Origin: Methylobacter sp.
GTDB lineage: Bacteria > Pseudomonadota > Gammaproteobacteria > Methylococcales > Methylomonadaceae
Assembly (NCBI RefSeq): GCF_004322395.1
Contig: NZ_SCTW01000133.1
Coordinates: 48,074 to 112,073 of the forward strand
DNA: 64,000 nucleotides
Reading direction: 5' to 3'
Numbering within the stretch: the first letter of the stretch is position 1; each line of letters opens with the position of its first letter. The translations under genes and the position numbers were made by a program. Positions 57,201 through 64,000 of this stretch are shown here, piece by piece. The notes under the pieces were generated by a model. That model saw only the letters and a program-made list of their open reading frames with translations, was not told where the DNA came from and did no database searches.

Positions 57201-59539
57201 GTGGAAATAAAACGAAATTGCGGCTTATTAAAACTGATCAGGCTCAGGCAGACTTTAAATTCCGATAAAATTTGATCGATTTGCGGCGAATGAAAACCTC
57301 GATTAACCGGCAAAGCTTTTATGAGCAAACCTTGTTTTTGTGCCTGCCCAATAAAACCCTGCATCGCCTCGCCATCACCGGAAACGACAACCTGTTCGTC
57401 TGCGTTAACGGCGGCAATAGACAGTTTTGATGTCACGCCCTGCAATAAAGTTTGGACTTGCTCTTGCCCGGCATATACGGCAACCATAGCGCCGTTTTCC
57501 GGCAACGCCTGCATTAACCTGCCGCGGCAGCAAAGCAATTGCAGCGCCGCATCCAGATCGAATACTCCGGCAATACAGGCCGCTGCATATTCCCCGACGC
57601 TATGCCCGAGCAGCATCGCCGGTTTAACGCCCCAGGATAACCACATCTTGGCCAGAGCGTATTGCAACGCAAATAAAGCGACTTGTTCGTGCTCCGTTTC
57701 TTTAAGTAGTGTCTCTGCCTGCTCGCCATACAGCAGCTCTGTTACTTTTAGGTGTCCTTGTTTTGCTAATGCGTCATCGCATGCCGCTAAACCGGCTTTA
57801 AACACCGGTTGCGTGTTATACAAAGCCAAGCCCGCACCCGCCTTAACACTGCCCTGTCCGGCAAACAAAAATACCGGCGCAACATTGGCTTTATCCGTTG
57901 ACTGCCATTGGTTTTGCGCCAATGACGTCTGTAGGAAACTTTGCAATTCTGCTACATCATCGACTACCGTCGCTATTCGTAACGGAAAATCATCCCGGCT
58001 GATATTGGCGCTAAAACAAAAGTCAGCCAGTGTTTCCGGTTTAATGTCTGCTAATTTATTAAGGTGTTGTTGCAGCCAGTCCCGCAACACAGGTTCCGAT
58101 TTGGCCGACAATTTGAATAGATAGCTGCCTTCAATCGGAGCCGGGAAACCGGTCTCACTTGCTTCCGCCACCAATACCTGAGCATTAGTCCCGCTTAAAC
58201 CAAATGAGCTGACTAGCCCCACTCTAAGCTTGCCTGGTTGCGGCCAAGCACAAGCGTGTCCGGCAACTTTAATCGGATAATCCTGCCAGGGAATAGCCGG
58301 ATTGGGTTGATCGAAATGCAGGCTGGCAGGAATCTTGTCCTTTTTGATCGCCAAGATCAATTTAATCAAACCGGCAATACCTGCTGCCGCTTCCAAATGG
58401 CCTATATTGGTTTTAACCGATCCCAGCAATAAAGGATCTTTACTTTGGCTGCGCAACACCTCGGCCAGCGCTTTATATTCGATAGGGTCGCCTAGCGATG
58501 TCCCGGTGCCATGTGTTTCCACATAACTTAACTCATCCGCTTGGGTATGGGCCGATTTTAATAGCTGCCTCAATAAAATCTGTTGGGCGCGGCCATTAGG
58601 CACCGTCAAACCGCTGCTCCGACCGTCATGATCGACCGCTGATCCGCGAATAACCGCCAGCACTCTATCGCCATCGCATTGCGCATCGGACAAGCGCTTT
58701 AACGCAACCATCCCCGCGCCTTCACCACGGCCGTAACCGTCGGCTGAGGCGGCAAAACTTTTACAACGCCCGTCTTTAGCCAATGCTTTAGACGTCGACA
58801 TCAACACAAATGCAGACGGGGAAAGCATCAACTGTACCCCCGCCGTTAACGCCAAATCGCATTCCTGTGCGCGCAGACTCAAACACGCCTGATGCAAGGC
58901 CACCAAAGAAGAAGAGCATGCGGTATCAATCGAAAAGCTAGGCCCTTGCAGACCTAAATGATAAGACAGCCGGCCCGAAGCAAAACAAAAGCCATTGCCG
59001 GTACCGGTATAAAGCTCAGCCCCAGTAGTGTCTGCCGATTCGCGCAGTAAATGTAGATAATCCTGTTGACCGATACCGATGAATACGCCGGTTTGACTGT
59101 TTTTTAGCCGGTTGCTGGCAATCCCGGAATCTTGCAAGGTCTCATAAGCCAACTCCAGCAATAAACGTTGCTGTGGATCGAGGCTATTGGCTTCTCGTGG
59201 GGGAATGGAAAAAAACTCGGCATCGAAGCCATCCACCTGCTCCAGAAACGACGCCTCATTCACATAGGTGCTGCCCGGTGTTTCTCCGGTTGGATCGTAA
59301 AACAACGAATGATCCCAACGCTGCTTGGGGATGAGGCTTACCGCATCCACTTCATCCTGTAGCATTTGCCAGTATTGATCGACTGAATCGGCCTTGCCCG
59401 GAAAACGGCAAGCCATGCCGATCACTGCAATCGGCTCAGTCAAAGAGCGCTGGCAAAGATCCAGCTTGGCCTGCAACTTTTCAATCGCCAAAAAGGCTTT
59501 CTGCAAAGGAGTCAGCGGATTATTATTATTTTCTGCCAT
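54212..59539 (-). CDS. Type I PKS module: KS-AT-DH-KR-ACP (PKS1), first gene of the operon
   Basis: 1775 residues. N-terminal helical segment (LQKAFLAIEKLQAKLDLCQ), KS with a normal DTACSSS (Cys 208, so not a decarboxylating KSQ), AT (GHSVGEY, Ser 647; RGFHS, malonyl type), DH, KR and ACP (GMDSL, Ser 1694). The DH keeps its His 945 and DACFQ (Asp 1110), but the HxxxGxxxxP motif reads HKVFNQVVVA, losing both Gly and Pro. The KR has TGGSGALA (Thr 1402; Ala for the usual Gly), LND and PGQGNY (Tyr 1541), B-type. No loading module precedes it, yet its N terminus looks like a subunit docking segment, so a starter-bearing protein encoded elsewhere is expected. The ATG at 59539 has TTAGGG upstream on the minus strand. 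Confidence 0.94.
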   Translation of the reverse strand: MAENNNNPLTPLQKAFLAIEKLQAKLDLCQRSLTEPIAVIGMACRFPGKADSVDQYWQMLQDEVDAVSLIPKQRWDHSLFYDPTGETPGSTYVNEASFLEQVDGFDAEFFSIPPREANSLDPQQRLLLELAYETLQDSGIASNRLKNSQTGVFIGIGQQDYLHLLRESADTTGAELYTGTGNGFCFASGRLSYHLGLQGPSFSIDTACSSSLVALHQACLSLRAQECDLALTAGVQLMLSPSAFVLMSTSKALAKDGRCKSFAASADGYGRGEGAGMVALKRLSDAQCDGDRVLAVIRGSAVDHDGRSSGLTVPNGRAQQILLRQLLKSAHTQADELSYVETHGTGTSLGDPIEYKALAEVLRSQSKDPLLLGSVKTNIGHLEAAAGIAGLIKLILAIKKDKIPASLHFDQPNPAIPWQDYPIKVAGHACAWPQPGKLRVGLVSSFGLSGTNAQVLVAEASETGFPAPIEGSYLFKLSAKSEPVLRDWLQQHLNKLADIKPETLADFCFSANISRDDFPLRIATVVDDVAELQSFLQTSLAQNQWQSTDKANVAPVFLFAGQGSVKAGAGLALYNTQPVFKAGLAACDDALAKQGHLKVTELLYGEQAETLLKETEHEQVALFALQYALAKMWLSWGVKPAMLLGHSVGEYAAACIAGVFDLDAALQLLCCRGRLMQALPENGAMVAVYAGQEQVQTLLQGVTSKLSIAAVNADEQVVVSGDGEAMQGFIGQAQKQGLLIKALPVNRGFHSPQIDQILSEFKVCLSLISFNKPQFRFISTLTGQPEVEALTGVDYWLQHARQPVLFKQALATAEQLGGNFFIELGARPILTALAQQASVTAFCSLESTGNDWHASQQVVAALYQSGYQVDWPAFYQGRRRALMNLPNYPWQRQRYWFTPAGAKTAIGPDLSIHPMLQQSIKSPLWAGDLYQGRISCRQLPFLLDHKVFNQVVVAGACHLSALAAAGREIFTGKAFKIANIEFIEALQLKEQEQRLLQVGLTSAGDRQYQVKVITLIDEQRADFTEHMQALMTESPIGSPALFNAAELQQQCPEPIDVEGFYQLLTNQQVQLGDSFRWFRQMLKGRHQALARIRPLDVADKAFGVPPGLIDACFQLLGAAVPEQYTQTYIPVAIDQLQLAAENRLGDLWCYARLDDDAIGQQGFIRGQVTLFNDQGQALVELSGITLRKADQKAMQQALLLEKNVYEVEWVKIAATADLKAEPVTDRWLVVGQALARTVAETADWAQWLSLEDFIRLDRHQAQGVMLCLDTTQPGADSVAKAQQNAESLLLYLQKIIAKPELNIAVVSRQARKAVEQDSIDPAVELISGMLRSFNHEYPLTPCQWLDLDQSEVSVDQIVQILKAESAETEIALRSASLYAPRLHAAQFKQLEQVSWQGTYLLTGGSGALALQTAQWLAEKGIGKLILMSRNGLPEAAKQQLADIERLGIKVIEVKADVADAEQVKSVLEQYGADLRGIIHAAGVLNDSVIANLDSKQLEQVLTPKVAGLWNLHQYSQGLKLDCFIAYSSIAALLGAPGQGNYAAANSFMDAFMQWRQQQSLPGLSINWGPWAGAGMADVQQDNNLALSGMAKLTAGQSFAFLDQVLAQPQSAQLGLFNVDWQQFKFNRSSLTKALQPVKQIEQPFLSEQLSALPIAQRQRFLRNYLIEQVSAVLGLTDTGQLATGTGFSELGMDSLMTLELRNRLQKAVNMALPSTLAFKYPSVDELLDFLITDIFSGLFAEQAKPEDLPKDEPEDDIAMLLEQELLKLENGQIDG

Positions 59540-59839
59540 GCAGCCCTAATTTATTGTTAACTTTGAGTTCCCGGCAAAATACCTCTCAATTTGCCTTTAT
59601 TGGGCGACTATTCAAATTTGTAAACCAACTATTATATACTACTCTAAAATAAGTATTTATACTTATCTCCTCGATGCAATGATGCTGCTTCAAAGGAAAT
59701 GAATATATAACCTATTGATTTTCATTAGCCATTCTTTCCAATAAGAAAAGCATGGTATTGTAAGATAATAAAAATTATAAACCTTTTACCATTGGGATAT
59801 TCATGATCAATGGAATAATAACAATAATGTACATTTATC
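59540..59839. other. 300-bp AT-rich divergent intergenic region
   Basis: This separates the PKS/NRPS operon (leftward) from the cysteine-rich protein operon (rightward). It holds no open frame of note and is much richer in A and T than either flank, as expected for back-to-back promoters. I can point to one candidate -10 for the leftward operon and none convincing for the rightward one. Confidence 0.7.
59631..59636 (-). promoter_or_regulatory. Candidate -10 box for the PKS/NRPS operon
   Basis: A perfect TATAAT reads on the minus strand about 92 bases before the PKS1 start. The sequence 17 bases further upstream (TAAATA) is a poor -35, so an activator or alternative sigma factor may be needed if this is the promoter. 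Confidence 0.35.
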
Positions 59840-60448
59840 ATGGTTAATACTGGGGAAACAGTTTTAAAAGAAGATGGAGTACTGCCTTCTTGTACGAAAA
59901 GACAAAGTCTTTGCGGTTATGCCTGTTGTAAATTTAGCGTCGGCAACTGGATTATGCTATTGCCTGGCGAATACGAGTTGGCTATACAACAAAGCCTAAA
60001 GCGCGACCATTTAAGTTTTGAAAATAACACTCATGTTGTATGTTCCAGTCCTTGCAAGAAGGGCGATTTAAAACCAATAGATTGCTCTTGGTATCCACTT
60101 TTTCCTGCTAATCAAAATGCCACAAAATTTTTAGTGGCCGATCACCGTAAATGCCCAATCCCAAATAAAGAATTAATCGACAAAATGCTGGCTGTACATG
60201 CTTCCGCATTGGCATGGGAACAACAGCATCCCGGCAGCTTAGAACAAATGGTTACTTTGAGCCGCGACTTCGTCGGTTATATGCCGTTTCCCTACAAAAT
60301 AGAAAATAGTTCGGTGGCTGATATGACTGCACAAGAGCTGCAGGATATTGCTCTTCCTAATGAATTACCGGCAAATTATGTTTGCAAAGAGTGGACAGTG
60401 ATTAAACCCGGTTATAGCGCGGCACTCACACCAGACGATGAAAAATAA
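59840..60448 (+). CDS. Cysteine-rich hypothetical protein
   Basis: 202 residues, no signal peptide or membrane segment, so probably cytoplasmic. Cysteines cluster at 18, 25, 29, 30, 68, 72, 82 and 105 in patterns such as CGYACC, CSSPC, DCSWYPLFP and HRKCP. The CxxYPxxP-like segment recalls YkgJ/UPF0153-type metal-binding proteins, and eight grouped cysteines could hold a zinc ion or iron-sulfur cluster, but I do not recognise the family with certainty. No strong ribosome-binding site precedes the ATG at 59840. Its stop overlaps the next gene's start by 11 bp, so the two are translationally coupled. Confidence 0.75.
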   Translation: MVNTGETVLKEDGVLPSCTKRQSLCGYACCKFSVGNWIMLLPGEYELAIQQSLKRDHLSFENNTHVVCSSPCKKGDLKPIDCSWYPLFPANQNATKFLVADHRKCPIPNKELIDKMLAVHASALAWEQQHPGSLEQMVTLSRDFVGYMPFPYKIENSSVADMTAQELQDIALPNELPANYVCKEWTVIKPGYSAALTPDDEK

Positions 60449-61838
60449 ATCTTTTCTAGCTAGAAATATGCGCCGCTTTGCCATCGGCCTTATCGTGCTG
60501 GGTTACACGAGCATGACGTATGCTGAATATACGGTTTATGATGGAGAATATGGTTTTCTGTCGGCTGGACTACAGATACAAATGGCGAGTTTGGGAGAAA
60601 TTAATAACCGTTCGGGAGACCCTACCTATCAACTGAGCGATATTTACTGGGAACATACCATAGAGCCCAATATTCAGGGAGCCATCAATTTGCCGAAGGG
60701 CAGCCAACTGTATAGCGGTTTTAGTATGATTTACAGCGCCATGCTGGGGCATGATCCATCGGGAATAACCTTTAGAGGCTCACCACATTCAACAAGGGAT
60801 GATTTTGCCGCTTATCCTGATTATAAGGATTGGATGATGAGCGAGCAGATGTATGTAGGTTGGCGTTCTGGAACATTATTTGGTCAATTGGGTGAAAATG
60901 CGATCGATCTGTCAGCAGGGTCACAAGACTATAAATTAGGTACGGGGCTGTTGCTGGCAAATGGCACTGATGATGGCGGCTTCCGTGGTTCGTACTGGAT
61001 AGGGTCAAGAACAGTTTTCATCAATACCATGATTGCACGTATCAACACCAACGGCTTTAAACTGGAGGGGTTTTATTTGGAGAACCATCCTCGCAATCCG
61101 GATAATCGAAAAAGATATACGGGGATGAATATAGAATATAACTATCAAGATCTTGCTAATTTTGGGTTTAGTTATATCAATGATGATGACTATGGCGGTA
61201 GTCTGACGGCCGAGACGGACGCTTATGATGTGCGAATTGATTTTAAACCGTTGCCAAACGCATTACCCGATTTATCGATCAGCACGGAATACGTTTATCA
61301 GGTAAACAACAAATTTACCGATGTAGATCCCCAAGCACCTACCTTATATTGGTACGGTGACATGGGACACAAGACAGTATCAGGCGGCTTTGGACAAATT
61401 GAATATAAATTTGCTGAAATTCCATGGCAGCCTACGTTAAGTTACCGCTACGCCATTATGCAAAAAGGTTTCGACTTTATGAACTTTGGCTTTAAAACAT
61501 GGGGAACCTGGTTTCAAGGCGAAATGAACGGCGAATTTATTTTCGATAACACCGATCTTATTACAAATACCACCAGACTCGTCGTCACCCCTATCGAAAG
61601 AGTGACTATGAATTTGATTTACCTGAATTATAAATTCGATGATCCTCAGGTGTGGAACGTAGAATCGTCCCATCATGGCAATGAAGTGGATTTAGTCGCC
61701 GATTGGTCCGTTAACAGTACTGTTGATTTAGCTGCGGGCATTGAAACTTTCATACCTGATGAGGGCGGCAAACAAGTATTTAGCGGCGGCAATAAAATGT
61801 GGGTACAAGGTATGGTCTATGCGTCATTTAAGTTTTAA
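60438..61838 (+). CDS. Outer-membrane beta-barrel (porin-like) protein
   Basis: 466 residues. A signal peptide ends near residue 29 (RRFAIGLIVLGYTSMTYA, then EYT). The mature part has alternating aromatic and polar strands, many Tyr/Trp/Gly residues and short Asp/Asn turns, and finishes in a terminal Phe (YASFKF), the classic beta-signal for outer-membrane insertion. It may be a porin or substrate-specific channel; I cannot name a family. It overlaps the gene before it by 11 bp and the solute-binding protein after it by 20 bp, suggesting one pathway from outer membrane to periplasm to inner membrane. Confidence 0.82.
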   Translation: MKNKSFLARNMRRFAIGLIVLGYTSMTYAEYTVYDGEYGFLSAGLQIQMASLGEINNRSGDPTYQLSDIYWEHTIEPNIQGAINLPKGSQLYSGFSMIYSAMLGHDPSGITFRGSPHSTRDDFAAYPDYKDWMMSEQMYVGWRSGTLFGQLGENAIDLSAGSQDYKLGTGLLLANGTDDGGFRGSYWIGSRTVFINTMIARINTNGFKLEGFYLENHPRNPDNRKRYTGMNIEYNYQDLANFGFSYINDDDYGGSLTAETDAYDVRIDFKPLPNALPDLSISTEYVYQVNNKFTDVDPQAPTLYWYGDMGHKTVSGGFGQIEYKFAEIPWQPTLSYRYAIMQKGFDFMNFGFKTWGTWFQGEMNGEFIFDNTDLITNTTRLVVTPIERVTMNLIYLNYKFDDPQVWNVESSHHGNEVDLVADWSVNSTVDLAAGIETFIPDEGGKQVFSGGNKMWVQGMVYASFKF

Positions 61839-62643
61839 TATTTTCTTATTATTGATTTTTATAATAACGGGAGTACGTGCCGATGATTTCGGCGCAATGC
61901 CGCCTGATATTGCGCGCATTAAAAAGCGCGGCGAGTTGGTTGTTGCGATGTATTATGAAGATGTACCGCTTTTCTGCATGCGTAATAGCAGCAACGAATT
62001 GGAGGGTATCGATATTGAAATTGCGCGAGACATCGCTGAAAAGTTGGGCGTTAAACTGACCTTGAATAGAAACTCAAAAACTTTTGATGAAATAGTTCAA
62101 ACAGTCGCCAATAGAAAAGCGGATATTGGACTAAGCTCACTAAGCGACACACTAGAGAGAGCTACTACTGTTAGTTTTACCACACCTTATTGGTCGCTTA
62201 GGCAGGCTTTGCTTGTTAATCGGTTGAAATTGTCCGCTTACAAAGATCATCCTGATTTTAAAAAAATCGAATTACTATTAAATCAGGGGGGTATTGAAAT
62301 CGGCGTATTAAAAGGCAGCTCCTATGTGGACTTCGCTAAAAAAATATTCCCATTAGCCACCATCGTAAGCTATCCCACCTTGGCGCAAGGCATTGAAGAC
62401 ACAAAGAACTCAAAGTTGTTGGCTTTTCTTTATGACGAAGTAGAAGTGATGAACTGGAACAAACTACATCCTGAAGACAGTTTATTTTTAAAATCGGATT
62501 TTATAACTCGAAGTGAAGACACTTTAGCTATCGCAGTACATTGGCAAGATAACCATTTATTGTCGTGGTTAAATTTGTCTATTGAACAATCCAGGAACAA
62601 TTTTTTTAAAGAACTAAAAGCCAAATATTCTGACTTAAAATAA
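61819..62643 (+). CDS. Periplasmic solute-binding protein, family 3 (SBP_bac_3)
   Basis: About 274 residues. The ATG at 61819 is preferred over an in-frame TTG at 61741 because it places a clean signal peptide (FNIFLLLIFIITGVRA, then DDF) at the N terminus; the longer version adds a charged leader inside the porin gene. The mature protein has the family-3 pattern: IKKRGELVVAMYYEDVPLF, ELEGIDIEIARDIAEKLGV, ADIGLSSLSDTLERATTVSFTTPYW, and a hinge with GVLKGSSYVDFAKK. Such proteins bind polar amino acids or related small molecules. No ABC permease follows; the next gene is a DAACS/SDF symporter, an unusual pairing. Confidence 0.88.
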   Translation: MRHLSFNIFLLLIFIITGVRADDFGAMPPDIARIKKRGELVVAMYYEDVPLFCMRNSSNELEGIDIEIARDIAEKLGVKLTLNRNSKTFDEIVQTVANRKADIGLSSLSDTLERATTVSFTTPYWSLRQALLVNRLKLSAYKDHPDFKKIELLLNQGGIEIGVLKGSSYVDFAKKIFPLATIVSYPTLAQGIEDTKNSKLLAFLYDEVEVMNWNKLHPEDSLFLKSDFITRSEDTLAIAVHWQDNHLLSWLNLSIEQSRNNFFKELKAKYSDLK

Positions 62644-62688
62644 AAATTTGTCAGAAAATTTTAAGAAACACTCATACTTTATAAAATA

Positions 62689-64000
62689 ATGAATTTAATC
62701 AATTTATCTTCTTTGTGGAAAGAACCGTATAGGCCGAAAAAGTCTTGGCTGCTAAGTCCTTGGCTGATTTTTATTGGTGTTTTTTCAGGCGCTGTCATAG
62801 GCATCTTTGACAAAGAGTTGGCTAACCGATTACTCCCGTTAGGCACACTGTATTTGAGATTATTACAAATGCTGGTGTTGCCTATGCTGATGACAGCCGT
62901 CATTTCCGGATTAGGTAATTTGTTTGTGTCCGGCATAAAAAAGAGCCAACTTACCCGATTAATTGGCTTTCTGTTTACCGGGCTGATAATTGCTAGCTGC
63001 ATTGGATTGTTATTTGGAGTTTTAGGACATCCTGGCGATGGATTGCAACATGAAGCCCAAGTTACGCTGGGCAAAACCATTCATCAATCCGAACACAGTG
63101 CCGTTATCGAAACGCAAGCGCAACCGCCCAGTATGTTTACCTACATACAAGCAATGATACCCGAGAATATATTTAGCTCATTAGGCAAAGGAGACACCTT
63201 AGCCATTCTATTTTTTTCCATATTGACAGGTGTCAGTATGGGTATGGTGAATACTGAAGCCAGTAAAACCGCTTTGGTAGTAGTTAATGCTTTCTATAAT
63301 ATTTTTCTATATATTATCGGCTGGATGATGCATCTGTTGCCGTTCGGTTTGCTGTGTTTATTTGCCGGGCAAATTGCTCACGTGGGTATGGATATTGTTT
63401 GGGCGACAGCCAAGCTCATTCAATACATTTATATTTCCTGTATAGCCACCATGATTGTCTATAGCTTGATCATTTGGTGGAAACTAAAGCACAGGCTGTC
63501 TTATCTGGAAACACTAGCCGGACTACGGCAACCGCTTGTAGTAGCATTGGGTACTGCGAGCAGCTTTGCCACTATCCCTTCCGCATTAGGGGCATTAAAA
63601 GACAACCTGAAAGTGGACGAAAATGTCTCCGATTTGGTTATTCCGTTGGGGATGACTATCAACCCGCCCGCCTCCGTATTGCAATTTGCAATTTCCAGCA
63701 TTTTTATCGCGCAAATTTATGGGACTGAGCTAGGTTTCGATCAGCTTATTATGGTTTTAGTTGGTGCAATATTAGCCGGACTCGCTTCGTCAAGTGCGCC
63801 CAGCATGGTAGCATTGAGCATGATCGCTATGATTCTCGACCCGCTAGGTTTACCTAGCAGTGTCGCCATTATCCTGTTGATCGCTATTGACCCCGTGGTT
63901 GATCCCATTATTACCGTACTTAATGTCCAGGCCAATTGCGCATTAGCCGTAACGCTATCGGAGACGGATACAACATCGAAGAGTCTTGTTGCTCAAACCT
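62689..64000 (+). CDS. Dicarboxylate/amino acid:cation symporter (DAACS/SDF family), 3' partial
   Basis: 437 residues to the window edge and still open. The ATG at 62689 follows the binding-protein gene by 45 bp. Hydrophobic segments and re-entrant-loop motifs fit SDF transporters: LRLLQMLVLPMLMTAVISGL, SSFATIPS (HP1), PLGMTINPPAS (TM7), GLASSSAPSM (HP2) and IDPVVDPIITVLNVQAN (TM8). The key residues differ from GltPh-type carriers: NMDGT reads NPPAS (Asn 325 onward), the TM8 arginine is Ile 408 and the TM8 Asp of sodium site 1 is Asn 416. The carrier is probably functional in a broad sense, but with a non-acidic substrate and altered ion coupling. Confidence 0.9.
   Translation, partial: MNLINLSSLWKEPYRPKKSWLLSPWLIFIGVFSGAVIGIFDKELANRLLPLGTLYLRLLQMLVLPMLMTAVISGLGNLFVSGIKKSQLTRLIGFLFTGLIIASCIGLLFGVLGHPGDGLQHEAQVTLGKTIHQSEHSAVIETQAQPPSMFTYIQAMIPENIFSSLGKGDTLAILFFSILTGVSMGMVNTEASKTALVVVNAFYNIFLYIIGWMMHLLPFGLLCLFAGQIAHVGMDIVWATAKLIQYIYISCIATMIVYSLIIWWKLKHRLSYLETLAGLRQPLVVALGTASSFATIPSALGALKDNLKVDENVSDLVIPLGMTINPPASVLQFAISSIFIAQIYGTELGFDQLIMVLVGAILAGLASSSAPSMVALSMIAMILDPLGLPSSVAIILLIAIDPVVDPIITVLNVQANCALAVTLSETDTTSKSLVAQT

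Noticed and set aside
57321..58124. 267-residue plus-strand open frame inside PKS1
   Set aside because: It is antisense to the KS-AT region, has Cys/Ser-rich low-plausibility composition, no ribosome-binding site and no recognisable domain; the minus frame carries intact catalytic motifs.
58900..58940. Decarboxylating KSQ loading domain in PKS1
   Set aside because: The active site reads DTACSSS with Cys 208; KSQ domains have Gln there.
61741..61818. TTG start giving a 300-residue solute-binding protein
   Set aside because: The extra N terminus lies inside the porin gene and hides the signal peptide; the ATG at 61819 begins directly with it.

Overview
The window is almost entirely one giant hybrid polyketide/nonribosomal-peptide (PKS/NRPS) assembly-line operon on the minus strand (positions 59539 down to 1, running off the left edge), followed by a small divergent plus-strand operon (59840 to the right edge). 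Moderate GC, long multimodular cis-AT PKS and NRPS genes, an outer-membrane beta-barrel gene and hairpin-rich intergenic repeats point to a Gram-negative bacterium, most likely a gammaproteobacterium. A methanotroph-like (Methylococcales) genome is only a guess from the style of the intergenic repeats.

In transcription order the assembly line reads: PKS1, PKS2 and PKS3 (each KS-AT-DH-KR-ACP, malonyl-type ATs); NRPS4 (TubC dock-C-A-PCP-C-A-PCP-C-A-PCP-E-C-A-PCP; codes read Ser, Ser, Ser, Gly); PKS5 (KS-AT-KR with an inserted methyltransferase-carrier); NRPS6 (TubC dock-C-A-PCP-E; Gln); NRPS7 (C-A-PCP-E-C-A-PCP; Thr, Val); an O-carbamoyltransferase; NRPS9 (C-truncated A-PCP); NRPS10 (C-A-PCP-C-A-PCP, continuing past the edge; aliphatic, Ala). 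Read colinearly, the chain is: unknown starter, three reduced and dehydrated ketide units (a possible triene), Ser-Ser-D-Ser-Gly, one 2-methyl-3-hydroxy ketide, D-Gln, D-Thr, Val, an undefined step at NRPS9, an aliphatic residue, Ala, and more. A carbamoyl group is presumably added to one hydroxyl. No loading module, thioesterase, PPTase, exporter or regulator lies in the window. Release must be encoded to the left, and loading there or elsewhere.

Most junctions in the operon are tight or overlapping (three TTGA stop/start overlaps). The two larger gaps, 10743-10948 and 29020-29465, hold inverted-repeat-rich intergenic elements. The most unusual points are the NRPS9 module whose A domain has lost its AMP-binding core and catalytic lysine, placed directly behind the carbamoyltransferase; three nearly identical Ser A-domain blocks in NRPS4 with sharp homology boundaries; a DCL-like condensation domain with no epimerase before it; and a C-methyltransferase inserted inside the KR of PKS5.

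The right-hand operon encodes a cysteine-rich hypothetical protein, an outer-membrane barrel, a periplasmic family-3 solute-binding protein and a DAACS/SDF-family symporter that has lost several canonical glutamate- and sodium-binding residues. This looks like a small-molecule uptake or sensing set rather than part of the biosynthetic cluster.
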